From assembly GCF_001039355.2 (NCBI RefSeq), contig NW_019775941.1, forward strand, positions 93,200 to 157,199: a stretch of DNA of 64,000 nt, written 5' to 3'. The notes under the pieces are model-generated. The model ran no database searches and was not told the origin of the DNA. It worked only from the letters and a program-made list of their open reading frames with translations. Every line of letters starts with the position of its first letter. Within the stretch, counting starts at the first letter, position 1. Positions 45,901 to 62,100 of the stretch are shown here, one piece after another. Both the position numbers and the translations under genes were made by a program. This DNA comes from Lingula anatina (Eukaryota > Brachiopoda > Lingulata > Lingulida > Lingulidae).

Positions 45901-46400
45901 TGAGAAAAAATACTGTAATACTAGAGTATATACAAAGACGATAAAAAAGAACTGATTTCAGAAATGCAAACTAAGTGAAACTTTTACTGAAAGGTTAATT
46001 ATAAATTATTAAATTTGACAGTTTCCAAAGGACAGAAGTATTAATGGATTCCACAATTATAAGGTTTGGCTGTTTGGATTTCTGAACACTGGTGGCTAAA
46101 ATCGTTTATTCTATTTCGGTAAAAGGTAGGGGATACCATGGTCTCCAGTAGTCAGGGACACATTTCACTGGAGGCGTACTAATCGGTGTTGGGTATGTGA
46201 AGTGCTTCCTGACGTGTTCTTTCGGGATATGTTTTTAAACTGTTTCCCTACTCTTCCTCAGCCGTTTTCTGTGCACTATAGGGGAGCTGATGCGCCCCGA
46301 ACTTAAAGTTACCTAACACAAAAAATAGACCTTTGATGGTATACACTTGTAACTTCTTACCTGAAACGACTAGAAGAACGCACAGCCACGCGACAATCAT
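39986..46400 (-). CDS. Thr-rich transmembrane mucin-like protein, 4 coding exons, about 1029 aa
   Basis: Coding exons 46400-46361, 44997-42045, 41394-41335 and 40022-39986, phases 1, 2, 2, total 1030 codons with TAG (including a 224-base N gap). Signal peptide MIVAWLCVLLVVSG lies in exon 1. Residues to about 400 are degenerate tandem repeats built on TTTTTTGQAATTLPGQ. A Ser/Thr-rich stretch without strict repeats follows to about residue 960. A membrane span (LALYIAVPIVLILVIAAAIF, about 973-995) is followed by a basic stop-transfer CRRR and a tail of about 34 residues ending SRFEDAASGDPYE. This is the design of a heavily O-glycosylated surface mucin that forms a glycocalyx. No SEA or EGF domain is visible, so it cannot be placed in a named mucin family. 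It is convergent with NUP210. Confidence 0.86.
43620..44800 (-). repeat. Coding tandem repeat array of the mucin
   Basis: Units of about 36-45 bases encode variants of T(n)-G/T-Q-(A/T)-x-TTLPGQ. Unit length changes in steps of one Thr codon. Neighbouring units are so similar that the assembly broke inside the array (Ns 44182-44405). True copy number is therefore unknown and likely variable between individuals. Confidence 0.9.
44182..44405. other. Assembly gap of 224 Ns inside the mucin repeat
   Basis: A run of undetermined bases within the mucin coding repeat. Flanking codons stay in the same frame when the gap is counted as 224 bases, but the real length cannot be trusted. Confidence 0.99.
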
Positions 46401-47131
46401 GTTTGAGAACTGTGGGTAGTGTCGTATTTCATCAACCTAAAATGAAACAAAATTTTGAATAGAACTTCTTTTTAGCACATAAAATCAACACTTATTGTAT
46501 CAGGAGCTCGAAATTAGGACAGGCACTAAACGTGACATCAGGTTCCGCCAAAAGATAAAGTGTACCCAATTTGAATGTACGGTGTAATGATATGTTTAGC
46601 AGGGACAACAATAACGACTTCGTCGTCCATAACTTCGAATTTATGTCAAGCTCCGGCTTGGCATTTAAACATTGCGGTCTTCTACACGTGAAGGCTTGCG
46701 GTACCCTTAAACGAAAGTAACAACCGTTAAATAAAGGAAACGCCCGAAGCAGGGACATAACGCGACGCTTACTATTTCCTATATGCTACACTGCAGCAGA
46801 AGTATTCAGGGATGCAAATCACATTTCCTGGAAGTATCTGTACAAAACAAACTGCGTTCCCCGTCATGTCATTCATACACTTTCTATGTCACTTCACCGC
46901 CCGCCCCGCCCCATCAAACTGTTTTAGAGAAATAGTGACTACGCACTCCTCAATGCACAGGTGAGACATAACGGGTAGACATAACCCGTGAAAAGATTCA
47001 CACCATTCCTAATTCATCGCCGAACAAATACGAGATACGATTGATTAAGAAAGGCTTACTGATCCATTTTGTTGTATAGATACATGTACATGTAAAAACT
47101 GTTCATAAAATGAAAAAAAAATGCCACTTAC

Positions 47132-47182
47132 CGCTGTCTCTTCCCTGTGTGAGAATCGCTTTTCCACCGATCCTATTTTATA
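47132..47182 (-). promoter_or_regulatory. Mucin TATA box and first non-coding exon
   Basis: On the minus strand TATAAAATA reads at 47182-47174, about 30 bases before a likely start near 47150. The short non-coding exon would end at 47132 with donor GCG/GTAAGT. It would splice to an acceptor TTTTAG at 46437, leaving a 5' UTR of 36 bases before the ATG at 46400. A consensus TATA box at this distance from a spliced leader is good circumstantial support, but no transcript evidence is available. Confidence 0.6.
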
Positions 47183-49720
<2,538 letters not shown>

Positions 49721-49863
49721 ATGTTGATTTGGTGTTGTTTCAGTTTATTTTGTGCTGCATTCATCATTGCCTTGTTATTTACGAGATGTTACTCTGAAAC
49801 GGACTCATATACTTGTCCTTCCGATTCAGGAAAAAACTCTTCAGTTATTATAGGTATCTATAC

Positions 49864-49901
<38 letters not shown>

Positions 49902-52900
49902 AATCCGCAGCCTACACTATACATTTCAATCAATATATACTTTCTACTCGCTGGAATAAAAACCTAACTGTACGCTTCAGTAACTTTTTAAAACCCTGTC
50001 TACTATATATATGCACTTACCTTCCTCCATCCCTATTTGTGCTTGCTGTACGTGGTAAATTCTTACTTATATATTTTACTCTTTTTTATGGTTTTTATCA
50101 TTACATTTTGATTATAGTCTTAAATAGTATTTAATTCTTATTCATTTACTCGTTTATTAATTTTTGGCCCTATTCCCAATCATAGGCGTCATTTTGCCGG
50201 TTCTGCCTGAGGTTTACTACGTCCAAGTTGAATGTAACATTGTCAACAAAAACCTTACCATACGGGCACAGGAATACTTTGACGGGCCAAATGGCCGAGC
50301 GTTAATGATACTGACCAAACAATCAGCCACCAGTTATTACTTGTTCCAGTACACCGTTGATCAACTTGTGACGTGGACAGAGGGTGAGGTCTTTATTTTC
50401 TGTTTTTTTTTTTTTTTTTTTCTTTTTTTTTTTTTTTTTCATCAGGCTTAAGTTAACTAAAAGTAAGGACTTCTTATCTATTTCTTCCAATGGCTTGGCT
50501 GAAGCGACCAGTGATTTAAGTCATACATGTATATTAAAATAGCAGCATACAATGCGTTCAACACTTTATATTAGGTTGCTAATTAAAGATTGATTTCAAG
50601 GTATTATGCCTCAATTCTTTAATTATCCTGACTTTGTGGAAAATAAAAGTATCATAAGTTAGTTTTAAGGGATGCGCTTTTAGATGGAAGTTGCACCACT
50701 TCGAAGCTGGATCAGAACGCCGTCGCCAATTTAATCGGCTACGTACCCGTCGCCCATGGTGTGCATATCCCATCTGCCAGAGATGTGTTCAAATTTGGAA
50801 GAAATTTCACTCAGGTTGAAACCACCATTTGTTTTAGTTAAAAGATTTGAGGTTAATAAATGTACTCTTTTAAAGTTTATTCGAACTGTTATGGTTTAAG
50901 AATGTACAGGGTCCTGTGGTTCCAAATCTGTGTAATTCGCTTATACTCTTTTTCTACTCCCCCCCCCCCCACACTTTCCATGTTTTAAATAGGAAATTTT
51001 TGTCTCAGTGAATAAATGTGTGATATTTCGTTTAGACTAACCTCTTTTCCTTTAGTAAAACATAGCCCCTGTGTTGCCTTCTTCTTAAAATTATCATTTG
51101 ATTTTCGCCTTTCCAGACGTTCGAAGGTAAAGCCAGAGTCCGCGGCATTCCAGTGGACCATTGGAAAAGCTGCCAGGAGTGGTCTGCTATGAAAGCCAAC
51201 TACACCTTAGACTATTACTTCACACGTTAGTTAAAACAATGTATTATCGAAAAACTGAGAAAACTAATAGCAATAAGGATTCAATTTTCTTTAAGGACGA
51301 TTAATTTCTGAATTCAGTCATGGTTGTTTTTGCGCCTATGCTCATTAAACTGAATGGGAAATAGGATACGAATCTTGAAAAGTAGATTAAATTATTGTTG
51401 CCCATTTTACAGGTTATGGTAATTGGTTGCCAGCGTCAGAAAATGCCAATATTCAGAGTCCAGTGAGAGCAGAAGTCGCCGGCGTAATCACCAATGGCGA
51501 TGGTTCAATAAATCACAGTTTTCACCATGTTTACGAGTATCACAGTTTTACAGAAACCTTACCTAAAGACCCGGATCCGTTCCAGGTAAGGTATTTTGCT
51601 CTTTTAACTTTTTTTTTAATTCGGGTCCTATTAATAATTTATGCATTATGTGCAACCTAAAACCCCGGTGTAGCGTGACAGAGAGTCCCCCATGATAGAG
51701 TCCGCTTTCCATTCATTTGTACAGGTAAGCCTCGCCTTAGATTTTCATCTACTCAGGTCAGGCTAACCCTAACCATTATAGCAAAACAGAGGGCGGACTT
51801 TCAGTTTCGTTACACCAGCACTGTACAATGTAGTTGTAAAGCCACTGCGTAAATCTTCAACTGCTATATCTGTCGCATACCGTCTTTTTGGTCCATACAT
51901 ATGTGGCTAAGTTAGAGGTTTGAAATCCCTTTGTTTCGGAAGGTAAAACTTCAGTACGAGTGACAAGTTCTTTTGGGTTTCAGCTCCCAGCAGGTCTCTA
52001 CTGCCCGGGCTACATTCCCGTCTTCACCCGACCATTCCCGACTATTCCCGAAATGTTCGTCCTCTCCACGGAAACCATTCTCCCTAACGGCAGAGAAGTG
52101 ATCTACACTAAGGTATTTATCATCCATTTTATTGAAAAGTTAGTCACGTCAAGTTTTTTATCATAAAATCATATCATGTTCTATTACTTTTAAGAAACAT
52201 TCTACGCCTTGCAGCTTATTTTTAAATAAACTCGGTTTTATTTGATATCAAAGCACTTAGCGTTTATTTTCAAAGTCAGTCTTATTTGCCTTATTTGCTT
52301 CAACTGATGAAATTTTCTTTTTATTTTCAGATGTGGTACAGTATAACGGACAAAATAGTAAGAGTTTCAGAGAAATTCACATCCGCCAACTCAAACCCTG
52401 TATCAACTGTATATGATTTTGACAGAGGTAATTTTTTCTTTTTATGATTTTCACTTTACTATTAGTATTCTGTTTCTAAAATGACGGTTTAGTAGAATTG
52501 ATGCATTTGTGAAATGTAATTTTTGCTTAGTATGTATAGATGGCCCAACCAGTGTGTATACAGTACATCCGAGGTGATGATTATCGGAGTGGGAGGGGAT
52601 GTGAAATTTATTTTCACATCTAATGATCAGAGTGAAAAAAATACAAAAAACGTTATATCTTACAGGTTTGTCGTATACGATTGATGACCTCACGGGAAAC
52701 TGCAAGGTCGGTTTTGTAGAGCCAGACAGCCCACTTTCGGCGCCAAACAGCGGTGCTCAGCTGCGAATGATAAGCGCCAAGGAGTATTTTTTTGCAGAAA
52801 TCGAACCCAGTGAAATTTACTACACGGGCACGGTAATATCTTCAAAATACATTTAACTTAATGTAAAAAGAACTTAGCTCAAATTTTGTGTATATTTAAC

Positions 52901-55900
52901 CGAAGCATTTCAGACTGAATCTTACGTTTAATTGTTGACTAAGCAACATAGGATAGCATTATAAAACAACTGTGAAAAAAGCTCTTTACTCAAATTTCTT
53001 ACAGCGCGTGGTTCGAGGTGTGACGTGTGATACGTGGATTGGTCAGTATAAAGATGATGCCACAGGGAAAACGTACATCGTAGAGTGGTACTTCACAGAG
53101 GTGTGTTGAAGTTATTGTTTCTTCGCTCTTTTTGCATTTTAAAAGCCGTAAAGTATCATCAGATTCGTTAATTATAAGTGCTATTTCATGATTTAAAAAT
53201 CTCTAACTTGGTTTTAACAGATAATAGCTTAAAATTCAGAGGCGGATCCAGGATTATTTGAAGGGGGGGGGGGCAGTTTTTTTTTTTTAAGAATGACAGG
53301 CCTCGGATGCGAAGCCGACCCTTGCCCCCTTGGTGTGGGGTTCGGTGTTTTGGAAGGCAAACGGGCGGTTTAGAACTATGATTCAGCTCTTCAAAATTCT
53401 ATTATCAAGAGATGAATATTGATGTGATTTTTTCCAGAAACCGAAGGAGGGCCAGGACCCCCCGACATCCCCCCAAATCCGCCACTGAAATTACTCCGTC
53501 TTTTTGTTAATGACAAGTATTTCTGAAATCATTTCAATATAACATCATACATCCGTTTTTTTTTTCAAACTATCAATAGCACAGTAATAATAACTGGCTC
53601 TGTTTTTAAAGTTATTTGAAATGTTTTTTTGCACTACATAGGCCATGTGGTCTGTTATTGAAGCAACCTCAGTGGCAAAAGAAAGAAACGTTCTCTTCAA
53701 AATAATTCAGAAAGAGGTAAGTGGGCGTATGAAGGGACTGCAAAGCGGTAAATGGATATAATCAATTTTTCAGTGGATGTTAATATATAAAGCTCAAACA
53801 TTCGCACTGGTGCCGGTCTTCAAAATTTTCACGAACCAAAGCCAAGATTAAAGCATAATTTTCATCATTTGCAAATAACTATAGAGTAAATGTTACTTGT
53901 TTTTGTCTGTCTTTCATTAGGTTTTTTAACAAATCATTTTCTGAATTCCTTTTTAATTTTTTACAGAGGGATCACCCAGAAAACGTTAAAATCATTAATG
54001 TAGAAAGTCTGGTGGAAATGACATCGTTTGACTGGACGAGCATTGACATAACACCGTGCTTTTCATATGCCAATAGAACAACATTTTCGGCCAGATTTTT
54101 TAGTAAGTAGGCTCTTAGGAAGATCTTATTTCTCTCTTCCTTTTCCCCATTTTTCAAAGCAAAATAGCAAACCCAGTCCCTGTGGGAGAAAAAACATCCC
54201 AAGGCCAGCTGATTTATTATGGACCCACTATGGAAAATTTCCATAAGTTTATCTTTTTCAAAATACACTTTGCACCAAGGAGCGTGGAGGGGATCTCATT
54301 TTAACACTTCGCTTTTCTTGATAACCTATTTTATCAGAATATTTTCATTGATTTCAGAATCTGTATATTTACTTTAAGATAGATGTGCACTTGTCCAAAG
54401 GCAGGTTACATCCTTTTGAAGCAGCGGGATTACTACCCCTGCTAAAAGGGTCGTTTTTACGCACGAAATACTTGTTTCTTAAGTCAAAATAATTATTTTA
54501 AGTGTTCTAATACCTACCTTCAAAGTGTATATTTGAGTTTTGAACTCAATAGACTGATAGTCGCATGGAACGAGACAAATTCTCATTCAGAATCTACGTA
54601 CAGTACTCTGTTGAATTAGACCGAAAATCTTCCTTGTTTCTAATCGGATTCATAGACAACAGCCATTGCGTAGGTCTTAATCTACTTTTCCTTCACATTA
54701 AGAAATATCTCACTCTATGTAGACGGAATAAAATTAAACCGCGCATAGGATGCCTGCAAAAAGTATTTGGAAATGCAAAAGAAAATGGGTTTTCAGTCCT
54801 TATATCTACAGGGTCCTCAAAAGGCAGCTGATCTAAAGAAAAAAATGAGAAAGTGTATAAGTGTATAACTGGAAAGAATATTTGTTATAGCCTTCTAGGA
54901 TTCTCTCCCTTAAAATTTCAACATGTACTTTACATCATTATTTGCAAGAATTTTTATTCTCAGTGTGCGAATGGTGTATATGGAAGGTGTCTTTGTTGTG
55001 TTGTAAATGTAAACGTTGTGTATAGTATAAAAAAGACCCTAGGGAAATTCCTGAATCGAAATTTTTCCTTTGACGAATATAGTTTGAATACTAGAAACTT
55101 GTATGACATATAGGATTTACTGGTCAGAACGATAAATGCTTTTTTTTATTGTTTTAGTGCACAAAATTATACGTCACAACCGAACACAATCTCAACTAAA
55201 ACAATGCATTGTCAGTGAAACCTACAAATTTTATTATTCAACTTTAGAACATTGCCTATGGAAAAACATACTTTCAACATTTAAATGTCGAACATGGTAA
55301 ATTCACTCTCCTTTTCAATGAATATTTTATCTAATCGATTTGTCATTGACAAAGGCCAATACAAAGCGTTCTGTCACCTTTGTGTTTTCCTTTTATTTTA
55401 AGTCGGTTCGCAGGAGAGTGATCTAGACGCAATTGGCTTCGAGATAGCAAAAAGAAAAATCCATAAAAATTTGACGGAGCTGACAAATATATCTCCTCTG
55501 AGACTTACTGAGATGCAGGTAGGAGCTATAGCTGCATTTTGCCTTTCATCGGAGTGCGTGCTTTATTTCATTGTACAAGTGGGTAAGGCTGCGAGCACTT
55601 GGTAACCTATTCTCACACCTTTACAGTGAATATATAACCTGACAAAATGGACTCTAATTGCAAAGACTGAATGAGCAACAATATCAGACAGCAAGCAACA
55701 TTTGCAATATTTGCATACCTATTAATATATTCCACTTTTGGTGTAAAACGTAAAGTAATCGAAATTTAAACGTATCTGGCCCAATTTCATTTCAGATCGA
55801 CTATGATGGAAAAGACTACATATTTTTCGTAGCCACGCTGTTGCAGAAGGCGCCATTAGCCAACCCACAAGCATATAATACAAAACCAGAACCAACCTTA

Positions 55901-57177
55901 CATGGAGCATTTAAAGTGATCCAAGAGAAAATAAGCTCAAAAAGTCCACAGTTTAAAATCCTTATCTCGGGGCCAGGAAAAACCATTGTAAGTCAGACCA
56001 TCATGCCGCCTCTCTTGCGAGGTGCTCTGGTAGCTTGAGTGTACAAGGGCGTAATGTCCATCTTCTGAAATGTCGCTTCCTCGTGAATACAGATATAGAT
56101 GTGATTAAATTTTATTTTCATGTTAACAATTTCTACATTGTGTCTTCAGCTTGTCCTGTTGCAAGGCGATAGTGCGGTAGTTGTGACATACGCTGTGGAA
56201 CCGACTGCCTTGCCCACGCCGCCAACGCCATCGCAGTTACCCCCAACACCTTCGACTACCTATCCCACGCCTTCGCCGATTAAAGAGACAACATCCTCTG
56301 GCTCTATGGACACGACAACGGAAACCAAATCTACGTTGACAACTTCAACAAAGACGCCTGAACCAACAAAATCAGCTATCACATCAAGTACATTATCTAG
56401 TGTGACACCCAAACCGTGCACTGTACCAACAGTTACAGCAAAACCATGCACGTGTCCTACTTATACAAAAAACACTTGTGCACCATGTCCAACAGTGACG
56501 CATCCACCAACACCAACACCAAAAATTGTCACAAAGATGGTTACAGTACAGGTTCCTTGTCCAACGGAAACGGACTCAACGACAACAGTTTTACCAACAA
56601 CGGCATCGGTTGTCACCCCCTCGGCGGCTGATGTTAACAGTACAGATAACCCCACGAACGAGACTGAATGCGATGCTGAAGAATATAGGAAACTTCTTGA
56701 ACAGCGCAACAGAAACAATGAAATTGGACCAGGTATGATATTGCGAAGTTTCATTCTATAATAGCGAAAACTGACAAAACAAACTACCGTTTTATTGGTA
56801 TTGCGATATCTTGACCGTAAATATATATATATTTATATAATATATACCAGTGTTATATTATATGCCATTGAATCAAATATCAGAATTTTGTTATGTCAAC
56901 ATTAACGTTAGAACTTGAATTGTGCGAGCCATTTTATTCTTTTGCAATAGATCTAAGGCATACATTTACCATTACGCTTTTCTAAAAAAAATGTGTCTAT
57001 GTCTTTCGTTTAGGGGCAGTCGCGGGAATTGCATTAGGAATGCTGTGTGTGGGCTTGTTACTTGGTTTTGTGGCAAGCAGAGTAGCTTGTCGGAAGAAAA
57101 TTTATAAAAGGAACAAAAGAGAGTCAATAGCCAATTTCATAAATGACCAGTACAACGAAGACGCAACTCCGTATTAG
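49721..57177 (+). CDS. Type I membrane protein with LolA-like ectodomain and mucin-like stalk, 15 exons, 832 aa
   Basis: Exons: 49721-49853, 50186-50383, 50684-50814, 51117-51225, 51413-51585, 51984-52112, 52331-52427, 52666-52832, 53005-53100, 53642-53716, 53967-54102, 55403-55518, 55796-55987, 56150-56732, 57014-57177. All phases agree; the sum is 833 codons with TAG. Residues 1-25 look like a signal peptide. The ectodomain (about 45-600) is beta-rich, with two similar modules each holding an RG-x-x-x-x-x-W core: RGIPVDHWKSC at 163-173 and RGVTCDTW at 383-390. I associate this pattern with the metazoan LolA-like family, a tentative call from memory of the motif. Residues about 603-760 are a Thr/Pro stalk with CPT and PCT clusters; 780-801 is the membrane span; the tail has about 31 residues. 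Function unknown; a lipid-binding surface receptor is one guess. Alternative: an undescribed invertebrate surface family. Confidence 0.85.
53237..53487. mobile_element. hAT-like MITE in an intron of the LolA-like gene
   Basis: The left end CAGAGGCGGATCCAGGATT and the inverted right end CAGTGGCGGATTTGGGG share the CAGTGGCGGAT motif typical of many non-autonomous hAT elements. It is 251 bases long, with G- and C-runs next to the ends and no coding potential. A perfect 8-base target duplication is not evident, although both flanks contain AAATT. Confidence 0.6.
56150..57177 (+). CDS. Stalk, membrane span and tail of the LolA-like protein
   Basis: The 583-base exon 56150-56732 starts with the last ectodomain strand (LVLLQGDSAVVVTYAVEP). 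It turns into Pro/Thr-rich sequence (LPTPPTPSQLPPTPSTTYP) and then a short unusual part where Cys recurs with Pro and Thr (KPCTCP, TCAPCPT, QVPCPTE). The exon 57014-57177 gives AVAGIALGMLCVGLLLGFVA and a basic tail ending NEDATPY-like. Mucin stalks usually lack cysteine, so this cluster may cross-link subunits. Confidence 0.82.
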
Positions 57178-57938
57178 TAGCCTTAGTACCTCTTCTCATG
57201 TGTAACTGAACGGACATCAATATTATCTGCCATAAGATGGCTTAATACATGTTAAAAGGTTGTGCGTTCAGCCTCCTCAGTTCTGATCGTGATGACGAAC
57301 TGCACCGTCTCGACAAAACATGGTGTTGATTCGTGCATAATATCAAGGACATCCTTGGTAATGTACTGATTACAATGTTCAAATCAGGACTACTGACAAG
57401 GAGGGAAAATCTTTATCTATCCTAGCAGCGCAACATACATGAACAGAAAGACGCTGAATATAACCTGCACGAGTTGTAATTCTAGTTATATAATTTATTG
57501 GTTATTGTCAGAAGTAACAGACATATTTTCCTGTTGTCGCATAAGAAAAAATATTTAAATGTGATATAACATTGAGCTTAACTTATCTTGTGTTATATAT
57601 CTCTGTCAAATTGTATCAGTTGGCCAAATAGGCGTGACATTTACTTTTTCATAAAATACCAATTTATGACATCACTCAAGTTGTGACATTTTTGGTAATG
57701 ATACACTTTACAACGCATTACTTTATTACACCTGTCTTTTAAAAGGTTAATGATTTATTCGATCAACAGCTAAAAGATGAGGCCGTAACAAACAAGTTTA
57801 ATGTTAGATTGTGTATACATGCACCACACAGTATCAACCGTCACTTAACATGAAGCTAGGGTTTGGAGGGCAGATACGTTATATCAACTGGTACATGTAC
57901 ATAGGGTTTCTTTTATAACAATTATCATAAATTAGAAC

Positions 57939-57958
57939 AATAAAAAACTTGAAATAAA
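57939..57958 (+). terminator. Poly(A) signals for the LolA-like gene
   Basis: Two AATAAA hexamers at 57939-57944 and 57953-57958, about 760 bases beyond the stop at 57177. The interval 57178-57938 is AT-rich, has no open frame of note and fits a 3' UTR. Confidence 0.5.
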
Positions 57959-59112
57959 ACAAAGGCAGAAACCCATTTCCATCCAGGTTTTTAATTGGCT
58001 TTTCTTGTCGTCTTGGGTGGTCTTTTGTGGTGCATTAAAGGTTATTCATATAACACGATACAAAATGAACTGATATCTACGAAATAAAGGGTAGATCATA
58101 TTCTGTACCTTCGTCTACTGCACGCATTGCCCATCAGAGTCCAATAATTTAAAAGGTATACTGTACGCAATGGAATTTTCTCAAAGTTATATAATTATGT
58201 CTACATATCCCGCAAAGCTACTAATCTTTCCCAATTCAAACCTTAAAACTATGTTACCTGTAAAATCCCTCAAATATTAGCATCTGACGACGATACACCC
58301 TTCTGAAATGGAAATGTACAGGAGACAGCGCGTTTTATAAAATAACTGGCTAGTCGTTTAGAACTTAATCAATAAATGAAAACAAAATGGAATAAAACAT
58401 CGAAAAAAGTGCAAGGACGGGTCAAGTAATGATTCGTGAGCAAGGGAATTTTATTTTTTATTAAAAATTCCGTATATGTTTTGGGTAAGTTTAACGTTCA
58501 AAAATGTGAAAGAATTATCCCAGTCATAAACACACGGATCAGTGTCTGATATGCGTCGTCTAGTAGTCAGAGAGTAGTCAAGTGTCATTTAGAGTGTATG
58601 CATACTTGTCTTGCCCGCGGTTGCCCCATCCCCGGACGTTTTCCGTTGTCATATTAGTACCACTGATATTAAAACATTACAAATACCTGCTCATTCAAAA
58701 TATGATTTTTGATAAGCCTACTGTTTAAATTAATAAACGAGTGTCGAACATAGTTGTGGGTTTTATCGTTGGTGTTTTCCGTCATATGAGTTTTATGAAC
58801 TTTGAATGTGTATCGAATTCCTTAAGATTCATGTGACAGGTATGCTGCCAATAAAACGAATAAACACATTAGATTTGTTTAGCTGTTACACCACTTGCGT
58901 TGTTCCCCTACAAAAGAAAACTTAAGTAATTTTGTTACGGACTATAAATGCTCTTAACTTAAATATATCTAAAAAACTTATTCTTTTCAAAATACCACAA
59001 ATTATAGTCACTGCATAGTCAAAAATCCAATAGAGATGTAATATGTTTTAGCTTCACCTGAAAGAGGGAGGCAACCGGAACAGCGTAGGTGTACTCAAAG
59101 TCGTTTACAAAC
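57959..59112. other. Spacer before the PLEKHA-like gene
   Basis: No gene, repeat or element recognised. The sequence becomes slightly more GC-rich from about 59030 to 59200, around the start codon, as near an active promoter, but no TATA box is seen. Confidence 0.4.
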
Positions 59113-62100
59113 ATGGCCGCCGCAGATCTTCTGCGAGTACGGCTTCCCTACCCATGGAGTTACGGGGTCACGGAAGATGGCAGGGTATTCTTTATAAAGT
59201 AAGTGCCCAGAATATTTAATGATTATTATATGGGTTGACATTTGAAATTTATTGATCATTCTGAAAGCACTTTGATAACACGTGTATATTCATCTTTTGA
59301 CAGCGACGATACGAAAACTACAACATGGTTGCATCCAATGACAAAAGAACCGGTGCAGACAGGGTTAACGGCATCTTCAGGTATGGATATATTTCATATA
59401 TTGCGTCTATGAAATCAGTTTGTTGTGGCGTTATTTTTTTACTAGCCCTGCTGGGTTTTTTAAAAAGCCGACTGCTACCATGAAAGTAGGTCAAGATGGC
59501 GGACAGGTGATTCACAGGTGTCAGTGAGTTTTGACACCTGAGTTTGCACCTGCACCCGGTATTGTACCTGTACTCACAGTACAGGCATTAAGTCACCCTC
59601 TTTCTTTGAAAAAACCTAATAAGGCTGCCCTGAATGGCGTCTAAGGCGTGCCCACAGAAAGAAAACACCTTGCATTACTTTTACGTCAATGATTTTTACC
59701 TGTGTTTACAAAAAAATTTAAAAACAAATTTTTGTCTGTCGGTTTTTTATTTAAAATATTTTTTGAGTTGATTTTAATGATACTGTTTTCATTTGTAAGA
59801 TCATAAAAATGATAAATATAATAACCGATATAATAATAATAATAAGGTTTTTGCTATCTATATTTATTTTTTAACATGTTTTTCTTGATCCTTGGATATT
59901 GCTTTATATCTCTTCGCCCTATTATTTTGAAATTATCTTCTGCATAGTAAAAGCTTGTATCACAGGATTAATCAGCTATATGGGTTAACCAAGATCAATA
60001 GAAAGGTTACATGAGATTGTTCTAAATATGTTAATAACATTCATTCATATTTTTGCAATGATTGTTTGATGTAAAATGTGGCAATTTATTTTTATGGTTA
60101 GTATACTAAAAGTTTCAGTAGACTGGTAAAAATAAGCATGATTTAGAGGAATAGCCAAAAATTTGAATTTTAAATTTTTCGTTTCAATTTTTTTATGCTC
60201 ATTTTCAGACCTGCCAAGAGGTTGGGAACATGCTTTCAATTCAGATGGTGTCCTGTATTTTATTGAGTAAGTATTACTTCTCAGATATACCATTTATTCA
60301 TGATTGATGTGCATCAATATAATACTTCTCTTTCATTTTTTATTGAATTATGAATTAATAAGAAATTGTTATGCATCCCAATGTAGAAACACGCCTTATT
60401 AATATGTCCTATAGATTCATGTAACTAGCTCATGCTTGGGAGCATTTGAGATTGTTGTTCCATTGGCAACTATCATCTGCCCTGTGATATTTTGAATTTA
60501 AATGCAACTGTCATTATGTGAAAAAAATATAGAAATATAGATAAATATAGAAAGGAATGATAATTGGATGAAGTGGCAGATTTTTTCAAAGTTTAATATT
60601 GTGTTGAAATAGTAGTATAGTAGTCAGATGGAATAGAATCCCTTACCTTGGCTACAGGGAAGCAAACTCCTACTGGGAGCATTCTGAAAGATATTCGAGT
60701 TGGGGTTAATCTGTGACACCAATTACTGTACTATATTTTTTTTATCACATTCTTCTTGTTTGTGGCTTAAGATTCCTTTACACCTGACAGTAAAGAAATC
60801 AAATTCAAGGGTCAACAGTCTGTCAGCTAGATTAGTGATTTTCAGGTGAAAGTATGTAAGCTAAGAATATCAGTTAATGCACATATATTGTCTCTTCACA
60901 ACATTTCTTTAACACCTTTGATTCTCACCTTTTGTCGCCAAGCCATATTAAGTTCTGAAAGAGGTAGAATTTATCCCGAAATTGAGTTCTTGGGTGCCGC
61001 TCTGTGTAAACGGCATTTTCCTCAAATATCGAGTAAGCCTTAATGGGATTTGTTTAACCCTAGATAAACCATAGCACTTATATTTTTATTTGGATGTTAA
61101 ATCGTATAAGCTTTGGGTATTGTCACTTTATTTTAATTCACTGGAATAATGAAGATAAGTAAGTTTGAAGTGTTGGCTTATCGTGTGAGAAATATCTCGA
61201 TGCTGCAAGGCTGTTTTGATGTACAGAGTTTCTATTGGTCAGAGGAGGACTTGTACAGGTAGGGGAAAGATGTTGACTATCTGACTTTGGCTTAAAACTA
61301 CTTGTCTAGATCCAGCTATTGGTTCAATATGCCAGTGGTTACTAAGTAATTTGTTCGTTACAGCAAAGAATGAGATTCTTTTCACCTGTGGGGAATGTTA
61401 TTTAAGATATTGCTATATGTGCATTAGTCAGTTTCAAGTTCAGCTGGGAACCATCAGGATTTCTGTCGATAAAGGAAGAAATGATATAATAATGGGACAA
61501 TGGTCATAGCAAAACAGATGTGTCTCAAATATATCATATTGAGGTAAAAAAAAAGCAGAAATGTGCTGGAAATCAATTAAAAGATAAATAAAGTAACAAT
61601 GACAAGATATTATTAAAATGGCTGTATAAAATTAATTATGGATAATAGATATGCTTGTTTGGGTTGAACTTTGCCTAACAAGCACTGAACTAGTCAATAG
61701 TGAATGCTTGATAATGAGAAGCATTAAATATTAATGATATTAAAGACGTTATTTACAAGTAGTCCTGTGTGGCGACTGCAATGACCCTTGTGTATTTAAA
61801 TATATTGCAGTACCTGTAAGTGAACATATATTATTGATCTAGTAAGAGTACCTTTAACAGCATATCAGTATTCTTAAGGCTCAGTATGTAGCCCTCCCTG
61901 ATATATTAAAGGTCGTTAGCGATCATGCTGTGCCACATTTCTTTGTCTTTTGTCCTGTCTGGCAGCTCTGCTCCGTGTTTTATTTTTTTACACTTCTCCC
62001 CTTCAATCATCTCTTCAGACTTGGGCATTCGAGTCAATCAGTTAGCATGTAGTTACTGTGATGAAAAAAATTATTTTTTAATAAGTATGCATTCACACAT

